NCBI GenBank assembly: GCA_041601535.1
Contig: JBFIHZ010000261.1
Location: forward strand, 1-6,224
Length of the DNA: 6,224 nt
DNA from: JBFIHZ01 sp041601535
GTDB taxonomy: Bacteria > Pseudomonadota > Gammaproteobacteria > Xanthomonadales > SZUA-36
Reading direction: 5' to 3'
Position numbers and translations under genes: made by a program. Shown one piece after another: positions 1 to 5,059 of this stretch (positions are counted from its first letter, which is position 1; every line of letters starts with the position of its first letter). The notes beneath the pieces were generated by a model. It was not told where the DNA came from. It ran no database searches and saw nothing but the letters and a program-made list of their open reading frames with translations.

Positions 1-450
1 CATATACGGCAGCCCGTAGCGGTTTCCCGGGTCGTAACCGGCCATGATGTCCAGCACCCATGGGTCCTGGTTATGCCATAAGGAAAGCTTGCTGCGGTCC
101 AGCGGCTGGTACACGCCAATCGGGATCAGCCGCGCTGAATACCGGGTCGCGTGCATTACCACGTCGTAGCCGGTATTGCCGGCCAACAATTTGGCCTCCA
201 CTACTTCGGTGGAGTCATACAGGTCGTAGTTCACCTGGATGCCGTATTCCTTTTCGAAATTGGCAATGGTGTCGGGCGCGATGTAGTCCGCCCAGTTATA
301 GATATTCAGCACCTTGTCGTCGGCGCTCAGCGATTGCGTCGGCAGCAGGCAAACACCCAGCAAACAGGCAGCCAGCCAGCCCACCCGGCGGTTCTGTCCA
401 GGCCGGAAAGCATCGGCAAGTCCGCTGCAAGCAAGTATGCGTCTCATCAT
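1..450 (-). CDS. PotF-like polyamine ABC transporter substrate-binding protein, second paralogue (partial, N-terminal 150 codons)
   Basis: Probable periplasmic solute-binding protein of the PotF/PotD (spermidine/putrescine) family, which hands its ligand to an ABC permease. Reading leftward from 450 the frame has no stop to the window edge, so the C-terminal part (well over half of a typical 360-370 aa protein) is missing. After a basic, hydrophobic leader of about 42 residues (probable signal peptide, cleavage near LSA/DD) come the family landmarks: YNWADYI (residues 51-57), EAKLLAG (85-91), GYDVV (94-98), QPLD (115-118) and PYM at the edge. In E. coli PotF, Trp, Asp and Tyr of the WxDY motif contact the ligand; all three are kept here, but the usual PS before the next helix reads HA. 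The ATG at 450-448 overlaps the upstream TGA (TGATG), suggesting translational coupling; a second ATG follows immediately. A GTG at codon 23 would remove the arginines of the leader, so it is less likely. The family is secure; the ligand is not. Confidence 0.9.
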   Translation of the reverse strand, partial: MMRRILACSGLADAFRPGQNRRVGWLAACLLGVCLLPTQSLSADDKVLNIYNWADYIAPDTIANFEKEYGIQVNYDLYDSTEVVEAKLLAGNTGYDVVMHATRYSARLIPIGVYQPLDRSKLSLWHNQDPWVLDIMAGYDPGNRYGLPYM

Positions 451-1538
451 CACAATCCGGTTTTCACCCGCGACCAGGCACGGGTGCGCCGGCGCTCCAG
501 CTTGGGGTCATACAACAGCCCGGCCTGCCAGCCCTGCCGTGCCGCCAGTGGCGGGTAAGCCGCCGGGTCATTGGCGATCTTCGGGTCCAGGTAAGGCAAG
601 GAGGCCCGGTTGGCATTGGCGTAGCCGGTGGTTTCGCTGATCGGCGCAATCACTTCCGGGCGCATCAGAAAGTTCAGAAACAGGTGGGCGTTGTGCGGGT
701 GTGGCGCATCACTGGGAATCAACAGGCTGTCAAACCACATCACTGTTCCCTCGGCCGGCACCGTGTAGGCCAACCGCACACCCACACCGGCCTCCTCGGC
801 GCGCGCCTGGGCCTGGGTGTAATCACCCGACCAGGTCATGGCGATGCAGATTTCCCGGTTGGGCAGGTCGTTGAGTGCTTTGGCCGAAGATATGTAGCGG
901 ATATACGGCCGCACCGATTTCAAAACCGCTTCGGCCTCGACCAGTTGCTGCTCATCCATGCTGTGGGGCGGATAGCCCAGGTACAGCATAACCAGTGGAA
1001 TCACCGTGCTGGCTTCATCCAGCAACGAAATGCCGCAATCAGCAAAGCGCGCGGCAACGGCCGGATCAAACATCATGGCAGCACTGTGCACCGGGGCATC
1101 CGGCATGCGTTCCCGCACCATATCGATGTTGTAGGTAAAGCCGGTGGTGCCCCACATATACGGCGCGGCATAGCGGTTGCCGGGGTCGTAACGCGCCATG
1201 ATATCCAGCACCCAGGGGTCCAGGTTTTTCCACAAGGGCAGCCGGTCATGATCCAGCGGCTGGAACACGCCGATGGGGATCAGCCGGGTGGAAAATCGCA
1301 ATGCCTGCAACACCACGTCATAACCGGTCTTGCCGGCCAGCAGTTTGGCCTCGACCACGGCGGTGGCATCAAAAATATCGTAGTTCACCCGGATGCCGGT
1401 CTCGCGCTCGAAGTCCGCCAGCGTGTCGGGGCCGATGTAATCCGCCCAGTTGTAAACGTTTAGCACCTTTTCTTCAGCCGCAGACGCGGCCGTTGCCAGC
1501 AGCAGCATCAGGCAAATGATAAGGCGCGGCGCATTCAC
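450..1538 (-). CDS. PotF-like polyamine ABC transporter substrate-binding protein, first paralogue (complete)
   Basis: Complete 362-aa periplasmic binding protein, close to E. coli PotF (370 aa) in length and alignable to it from end to end. A signal peptide spans residues 1-20, with a perfect ASA cleavage site before AEEK. Landmarks are YNWADYI (29-35), PYMWGTTG (126-133), RPYIRY (210-215), W236-S-G-D239, W268-F-D270, Y306-A-N-A-N and the C-terminal RTRAW. Compared from memory with putrescine contacts in PotF, W31, D33, Y34, W236, D239, W268 (PotF Phe), D270 and Y306 are kept. The PotF Ser38, Ser85 and Glu185 positions read A32, A79 and T178, so the amine or diamine ligand may differ. The start is GTG at 1538-1536. 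GGAGG (1554-1550), inside the end of the acyl-CoA dehydrogenase gene, lies 11 nt upstream, and the intergenic gap is 3 nt. The stop TGA overlaps the next gene's ATG. The family is secure; exact specificity is not determined. Confidence 0.93.
   Translation of the reverse strand: MNAPRLIICLMLLLATAASAAEEKVLNVYNWADYIGPDTLADFERETGIRVNYDIFDATAVVEAKLLAGKTGYDVVLQALRFSTRLIPIGVFQPLDHDRLPLWKNLDPWVLDIMARYDPGNRYAAPYMWGTTGFTYNIDMVRERMPDAPVHSAAMMFDPAVAARFADCGISLLDEASTVIPLVMLYLGYPPHSMDEQQLVEAEAVLKSVRPYIRYISSAKALNDLPNREICIAMTWSGDYTQAQARAEEAGVGVRLAYTVPAEGTVMWFDSLLIPSDAPHPHNAHLFLNFLMRPEVIAPISETTGYANANRASLPYLDPKIANDPAAYPPLAARQGWQAGLLYDPKLERRRTRAWSRVKTGL
1155..1478 (-). repeat. diverged tandem duplicate of positions 1-324 (mature part of the two PotF-like genes)
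   Basis: Positions 1-324 and 1155-1478 align base for base without gaps at an offset of 1154. In the first 60 bases I count 10 mismatches. At protein level 79 of 108 residues agree. The leaders upstream of the mature start do not align (42 versus 20 residues). This is a gene duplication old enough for silent and conservative change, not a recent copy or a mobile repeat. Confidence 0.85.
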
Positions 1539-1541
1539 CGT

Positions 1542-2708
1542 TTACATGGCCTCCAGACCACGCTTGAGCAGGGCACGGGCGATGGTCAGGCGCTGCACTT
1601 CGCTGGCACCTTCCCAGATACGGTCCACGCGCAGTTCACGGGTAAAGCGCTCGGCGCAATTCTCGCGCATATAGCCGCGCCCGCCAAAAATCTGCAGGGT
1701 GCGGTCTGCCACCCGGCCGGCCGCCTCGGAAGCAAACAGCTTCACCACCGAGCAGCGTGCATGCAGTGATTTCACGTGTTCACCCCGATCATGCGCCTCG
1801 GCGGCTTCAAACGCCATCAGGCGTGCCGCCCACAGGTCGGTGACGCTGTCGGCCAGCATGGCCTGCACCAGTTGCTTGTTGCTGAGCGGCTCGCCGCCAA
1901 CCATGCGCTGGCTGGCAAACTGGCTGACTTCTTCAATCATCCGCGCCATGGCGCCACAACAGCGCGCGGCAATCATCAAACGCTCGCGGCGGAACCAGCT
2001 ATGGCTGTAGCTCATGCCATCGCCTTCCTCTCCCAGACGGTTGGCAGCGGGCACAAACACCTGCCGGAAACGCAAGGTGGGGTGGTGGTGATCAAAGGTA
2101 TGGCTGAACAGCGGCATGGCCACTTCCTCGATACCATCGCTGTCCTTGTCCAACAGAAACATGACATCGTGGCCGGCATGGGGTCCTTCGGTCAGCCGTG
2201 CGTGCAGGAAGAAGTAATCGGCATGATTGGCGCTGGTGACAAACCATTTTTCGCCATCAATCAGATACCCGCCTTCCACCCTCTTGGCAGTGGTTTCAAT
2301 GCGGACATCCGAGCCGGATTCGCTTTCGGTAATGGCATAACATTCCTTGCGGCTGCCATCCATCAACGGCAGTACGTACTTCTTGAGCTGGTCTTCGTTG
2401 CAGGCTTCAAACATCCACTGGTGCGGTTCGGAAAAGCACCAGCACAGGGCATTGGTTACCCGCCCCAATTGCTCCCAAACCGCCACCTGGTCGACGTTGC
2501 GCAGCTCCAGCCCGCCGTATGCCTGCGGCACATCCATGCGGCTGAACCCCAGCTCAACGGCTTTTTGCTTGTGGCGCTTGCGCACCTCTGGCGGCAACGC
2601 ACCCGCGTTCAGCTCCGCCTCAACTTCATGTGGGATCAACTCATCTTCTGCAAAACGGCGCGCTTTTGTTTGCCAGGCTGTAGCGGTTTCATCCAGCAGG
2701 ATATTCAA
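1542..2708 (-). CDS. acyl-CoA dehydrogenase family flavoprotein
   Basis: A 388-aa protein of usual length for acyl-CoA dehydrogenases, cytoplasmic FAD enzymes that oxidise acyl-CoA thioesters to 2-enoyl-CoA and pass electrons to ETF. The N-terminal helical domain covers about 1-120. The flavin/substrate signature AITESESGSD is at 125-134, the beta-domain motif WFVTSANHAD at 155-164, the C-terminal helical-domain motif QIFGGRGYMRE at 339-349, and DRIWEGASEVQR at 362-373. E366 lies where medium-chain-type enzymes have the catalytic base. An unusual FDHHHP stretch (205-210) lies in the beta domain. The start is TTG at 2708-2706: GGAGAG lies 6 nt upstream, the regulator's stop is the first in-frame stop upstream, and the next ATG (codon 58) would delete conserved sequence. 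It sits between a TetR regulator and two amine-binding proteins, so its substrate may be an acyl-CoA formed from the amine's carbon skeleton. That link is inference, and a crotonobetainyl/betaine-type or short-chain substrate is equally open. Confidence 0.92.
   Translation of the reverse strand: MNILLDETATAWQTKARRFAEDELIPHEVEAELNAGALPPEVRKRHKQKAVELGFSRMDVPQAYGGLELRNVDQVAVWEQLGRVTNALCWCFSEPHQWMFEACNEDQLKKYVLPLMDGSRKECYAITESESGSDVRIETTAKRVEGGYLIDGEKWFVTSANHADYFFLHARLTEGPHAGHDVMFLLDKDSDGIEEVAMPLFSHTFDHHHPTLRFRQVFVPAANRLGEEGDGMSYSHSWFRRERLMIAARCCGAMARMIEEVSQFASQRMVGGEPLSNKQLVQAMLADSVTDLWAARLMAFEAAEAHDRGEHVKSLHARCSVVKLFASEAAGRVADRTLQIFGGRGYMRENCAERFTRELRVDRIWEGASEVQRLTIARALLKRGLEAM
1550..1554 (-). 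promoter_or_regulatory. ribosome-binding site for the GTG start of the complete PotF-like gene
   Basis: GGAGG on the minus strand lies within the last codons of the acyl-CoA dehydrogenase gene, 11 nt before the GTG at 1538. The only nearby ATG (1534-1532) is out of frame, and the GTG start gives a normal signal peptide. Confidence 0.65.
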
Positions 2709-2714
2709 GTCAGG

Positions 2715-2720
2715 CTCTCC
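2715..2720 (-). promoter_or_regulatory. ribosome-binding site deciding the TTG start of the acyl-CoA dehydrogenase
   Basis: GGAGAG on the minus strand lies 6 nt before the TTG at 2708. No ATG or GTG lies between the regulator's stop and this TTG, so the site fixes the start. Confidence 0.75.
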
Positions 2721-2735
2721 AGTGTTTGCCGGGTG

Positions 2736-3380
2736 TCAGTTGTGGACAGGAAAATGTTTCGGGAACAGGCAGGCCAGGTAGGTCTGAGATATTTTCATGG
2801 CCTTGTCACGGTTCATGGCCCGCGGATTAACCAGCAGGTCCAGCCACAGGCCTTCGGTCATCGCGGCCAGGCCATTGGCCACGATGGCCGGGTCCAGTGG
2901 GCCATAGTCACCTTCTGCAATGAGCTCCGCCACCAGTTGGGTAAGCACTTTGTCGTAACCGATGTCGCGTTCGGCACAGAGTTTGCGATAGGTAGGGCGC
3001 GCTTTGGTTTCACTCCAGAACGCGAACCAAACGGCGATCTTGTCACGGTCAAATACCGACTTGTGATAATCCACAGCTATCAGCGCCTGCAGCCGTTCCG
3101 CCAGGCTCGGGCCGGCCTGCTCCAGGGCTTTCTCCCAGGTATCGCGGTATTCGTCGGTAACGTACTGCAGGGTTTCCACCAGCAGCCGCTCCTTGGACTG
3201 GAAATGCAGGTTGACAATGCCCTGGCTGAGCTGCGCTTCTCGCGCCACCGAGGCCACCGTGGTATCGGACAGCCCATGCTTGGCAATGGACTGGATGGTG
3301 GCACGGATCAATTGCTGGCGGCGCGCTTCCTTGGATGCAGTGCGCTTGGCATTGGTCTCTGGTACGGCTGCGGTACTCAT
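2736..3380 (-). CDS. TetR-family transcriptional regulator, BetI-like
   Basis: A 214-aa one-domain-plus-ligand-domain regulator. The N-terminal helix-turn-helix is clear: RRQQLIRATIQSIAKHG (20-36) leads into TVASVAREAQLSQGIVNLHF (41-60), followed by the usual KERLL. The C-terminal part resembles the BetI ligand domain, with VWFAFWSE (117-124) and GLAAMTEGLWLDLL (170-183) matching BetI's FW and GLWL landmarks. BetI represses choline/betaine genes; relatives often control amine catabolism next to their own gene. It is the first gene of the leftward operon, 27 nt before the acyl-CoA dehydrogenase, and faces the aminotransferase operon across 328 bp that contain a perfect TetR-type palindrome. 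I infer that it represses one or both operons and is relieved by an amine or a product. The ATG at 3380 has no convincing Shine-Dalgarno sequence, so the exact start is a little uncertain, though the distance to the DNA-binding domain is normal. Confidence 0.92.
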   Translation of the reverse strand: MSTAAVPETNAKRTASKEARRQQLIRATIQSIAKHGLSDTTVASVAREAQLSQGIVNLHFQSKERLLVETLQYVTDEYRDTWEKALEQAGPSLAERLQALIAVDYHKSVFDRDKIAVWFAFWSETKARPTYRKLCAERDIGYDKVLTQLVAELIAEGDYGPLDPAIVANGLAAMTEGLWLDLLVNPRAMNRDKAMKISQTYLACLFPKHFPVHN

Positions 3381-3516
3381 GCTGCGGTATTCATGTGGTC
3401 AGTGCTTCCGGATGGTTGGCTGATCTGGGTTCGCTGTCCTGCGCGGCGGGACACCGGGCGCCGGGCATCCGGCGGCGTTCAACCGGTTGGTACAGCCCGC
3501 CTGCCGGCGGCCGGTC

Positions 3517-3546
3517 TGGCAGCTCAATTGGCAGCGCATCTGGCAT
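3517..3546. repeat. three TGGCA(G/T) repeats at 12-bp spacing in the intergenic region
   Basis: TGGCAG at 3517 and 3529 and TGGCAT at 3541 recur at an exact 12-bp period, inside the leader of the leftward operon and upstream of the rightward promoter candidate. Equal spacing near one DNA turn could suit cooperative protein binding, but three copies of a 5-6-mer may be chance. The rest of 3381-3598 is GC-rich with no gene, clear terminator or RNA element that I can support. Confidence 0.3.
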
Positions 3547-3578
3547 TGGGGACACCCGCTCAACCGTGTTGCAACGGA

Positions 3579-3606
3579 CTGTCTTTGCATGCGCCAAAAC
3601 TATAAT
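3579..3606 (+). promoter_or_regulatory. candidate sigma-70 promoter for the aminotransferase operon
   Basis: TATAAT at 3601-3606 is a perfect -10 hexamer. The best -35 at allowed spacing is CTGTCT (3579-3584, 16-nt spacer, three of six), which is weak, so an activator or another promoter may be needed. It shares its -10 segment with the leftward candidate on the other strand. Transcription would start near 3613 and run through the palindrome, where a bound repressor could act as a roadblock, leaving a leader of about 95 nt. Confidence 0.35.
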
Positions 3607-3627
3607 CCTTCGCCCCGATATTTGCAA
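3599..3627 (-). promoter_or_regulatory. candidate sigma-70 promoter for the leftward regulator operon
   Basis: Read on the minus strand, TTGCAA (3627-3622, four of six to TTGACA) is followed by exactly 17 nt and TATAGT (3604-3599, five of six to TATAAT). The -35 shares two bases with the palindrome at 3626-3647, so autoregulation is likely if this promoter is used. It implies an untranslated leader of roughly 210 nt before the regulator's ATG, which is long, so a second promoter nearer the gene is possible. Confidence 0.4.
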
Positions 3628-3647
3628 TGAATGAACAATCATTCATT
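3626..3647. promoter_or_regulatory. candidate TetR/BetI-type operator (perfect inverted repeat)
   Basis: AATGAATGA and TCATTCATT are exact reverse complements separated by ACAA, giving a 22-bp two-fold symmetric site. It lies between the divergent operons and close to the regulator's own gene. The size and symmetry fit a TetR-family dimer operator. Its left end overlaps the -35 of the proposed leftward promoter and it sits just downstream of the proposed rightward -10, so bound protein could block both. Confidence 0.65.
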
Positions 3648-3662
3648 TTTCTGGACAGTAAA

Positions 3663-3676
3663 TGGCACTTGTGCCA
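3663..3676. repeat. short palindrome TGGCAC-TT-GTGCCA
   Basis: Six-base arms match perfectly around a 2-nt centre, 32 nt before the aminotransferase ATG. It could be a second protein-binding half-site pair or a small hairpin in the leader. The 2-nt loop makes a stable RNA hairpin unlikely. It does not match the -24/-12 sigma-54 promoter pattern. No function is assigned. Confidence 0.4.
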
Positions 3677-3708
3677 CCCTATAGCTCCCCAATCACCAGA
3701 GAGGACTT

Positions 3709-5046
3709 ATGAGCCGCTCGCTCGAACGTTCCAATGAACACTTCCGCAAGGCATCAACCCGCCTGCCAATGGGGGTTTCTTCCAATTTTCGTTACTGGGG
3801 CGATGACAAGACCATCTACGCAGACCACGGCCGTGGCGCGCGCTTGTGGGATATCGATGGCAATGAATATATTGACTACCGTTTGGGTTATGGCCCGAAC
3901 ATCCTCGGCTATGCCGACCCGCGGGTGGATGAAGCAGCCCGCCGGGGTATTGAAGTGGGCGGCGTATTTGCCTTGTCCACGCAGCTGGAATATGAAGTCG
4001 CCAGCCGCATATCGAAAATGGTCCCCGCCGCTGAAATGGTGCGTTTTTCAAATTCCGGCACCGAGGCCGTGATGGCGGCCTTGCGGCTGGCCAAGGCCTA
4101 CACCGGCAAGGATTCACATATCATCGTGGAGGGTGGTTATCACGGCGTGTTCGATTCGGTGCTGTGGTATACCAATATTGAAGACTGGGACTCCAGCAAG
4201 GGCGACCCGGCCGTGGAAGCCGACAGCGAGGGCGTTCCGCTGATGCTGAAAAAGCTCACGCATTTCACACCGCTGAACGATGCCAATTACCTCGAGGACC
4301 TGCTGCGCAAACACGGTAACGAAATCGGCGCCTTTCTGATCGAGCCCATCATGGGCAATTGCTGCTCCATTACCGCCACGCGTGATTACCTGCTGGCCGC
4401 CCGCGCATTGTGTGAAAAATACGATGTCATCATGATCGTGGACGAAGTAAAAACCGGCTTTCGGGTGGCCCGTGGAGGCGTGCAGGAGTTGATGGGCTTC
4501 ACCGCGGATTTATGCACCTTCGCCAAGGCGATGGGCAATGGCTATCCCATCTCCGCCGTGGCCGGGCGCAAGGACATCATGATGCAGGTGGCCGACGGCG
4601 TAACCCATGGCGGCACCTACACCTGCCATTCGGTATCCCTGGCGGCTGCCGCCAAAACCCTGGAAATCCTGGATGAAACACCGGCTTTGGAGACCATCGC
4701 GCAGTACGGCAATGACCTGAACGCCGGCACCAGTAAAATACTCAGTGCACGGAATATCCCGCATTGCTATACCGGCCACGGTTCGATGAGCGGGCTGTTT
4801 TTCTCCGACGAGGCCCCCACCAATTACCGCGACTGGCTGAATTCCGATTACACGTTTTACGACACCATGGCCCCACGCCTGCACAACTACGGCGTATTGT
4901 GCGAGCCCGATTCGCGCGAACCGTGGTTTATTTGCGAGGCACACGATGCAGATTGCCTGCAACAGACGCTGACGGCTTTTGAACGGGCCGTTGATGAGAC
5001 CCTGGAAGAACTTTCCGATCGCAAAGCCGCGCACGCAGTCGGCTGA
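3709..5046 (+). CDS. class III PLP-dependent aminotransferase (glutamate-1-semialdehyde 2,1-aminomutase-like)
   Basis: Complete 445-aa cytoplasmic fold-type I PLP enzyme of the class III (omega/acetylornithine/GSA-aminomutase) group. Visible landmarks are GARLWDIDGNEYIDY (43-57, the usual start of the fold), SNSGTEA (114-120, phosphate binding), EGGYHG (141-146, the aromatic residue that stacks on PLP), IVDEVKTGFR (243-252, D245 pairing with the pyridine nitrogen), FAKAMGNGYP (271-280, K273 as Schiff-base lysine) and GGTYTCH (301-307). All core catalytic residues are present. It is unlikely to be HemL itself: the context is catabolic and the sequence departs from HemL in its C-terminal third. 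It more plausibly transaminates a primary amine or an amino acid. The ATG is preceded by GAGAGGA at 3699-3705. The next gene starts 13 nt after its stop, so the two are probably co-transcribed. The class is secure; the substrate is unknown. Confidence 0.93.
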   Translation: MSRSLERSNEHFRKASTRLPMGVSSNFRYWGDDKTIYADHGRGARLWDIDGNEYIDYRLGYGPNILGYADPRVDEAARRGIEVGGVFALSTQLEYEVASRISKMVPAAEMVRFSNSGTEAVMAALRLAKAYTGKDSHIIVEGGYHGVFDSVLWYTNIEDWDSSKGDPAVEADSEGVPLMLKKLTHFTPLNDANYLEDLLRKHGNEIGAFLIEPIMGNCCSITATRDYLLAARALCEKYDVIMIVDEVKTGFRVARGGVQELMGFTADLCTFAKAMGNGYPISAVAGRKDIMMQVADGVTHGGTYTCHSVSLAAAAKTLEILDETPALETIAQYGNDLNAGTSKILSARNIPHCYTGHGSMSGLFFSDEAPTNYRDWLNSDYTFYDTMAPRLHNYGVLCEPDSREPWFICEAHDADCLQQTLTAFERAVDETLEELSDRKAAHAVG

Positions 5047-5051
5047 AGGAG
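5047..5051 (+). promoter_or_regulatory. ribosome-binding site deciding the TTG start of the FAD oxidoreductase
   Basis: AGGAG directly follows the aminotransferase stop and lies 8 nt before TTG at 5060. The ATGs at 5070 and 5073 are out of frame with the Rossmann fold. Confidence 0.8.
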
Positions 5052-5059
5052 TCCCCGGA

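Noticed and set aside
336..450. Twin-arginine signal in the second PotF-like leader (NRRVGWLA)
   Set aside because: The residues after RR do not fit the SRRxFLK pattern, and PotF-family proteins are normally Sec exported.
60..1463. Long open frame of 467 codons on the plus strand
   Set aside because: It is antisense to the two PotF-like genes, which have clear family motifs along their whole length. Its translation has no recognisable domain and is rich in Arg, His, Gly and Gln, as expected of an antisense shadow.
3517..3534. Sigma-54 promoter (TGGCAG with a downstream TTGGC)
   Set aside because: The required GC of the -12 element is one base out of place relative to the GG of the -24 element, and no enhancer-binding regulator is encoded nearby. 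The TGGCAC at 3663 also lacks a -12 GC at the required distance.
1776..3605. 609-codon open frame on the plus strand
   Set aside because: It runs antisense across the acyl-CoA dehydrogenase and the regulator and through the intergenic region. No motif or ribosome-binding site supports it; length alone is explained by GC-rich codon bias.
3391..3642. 83-codon minus-strand frame upstream of the regulator, considered as a small gene or leader peptide
   Set aside because: It would start within the operator candidate and upstream of the proposed transcription start, has no good ribosome-binding site and no recognisable composition such as a run of one amino acid.
3652..3685. Promoter made of TGGACA (3652) and TATAGC (3680)
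   Set aside because: The spacer is 22 nt, too long for a sigma-70 promoter.
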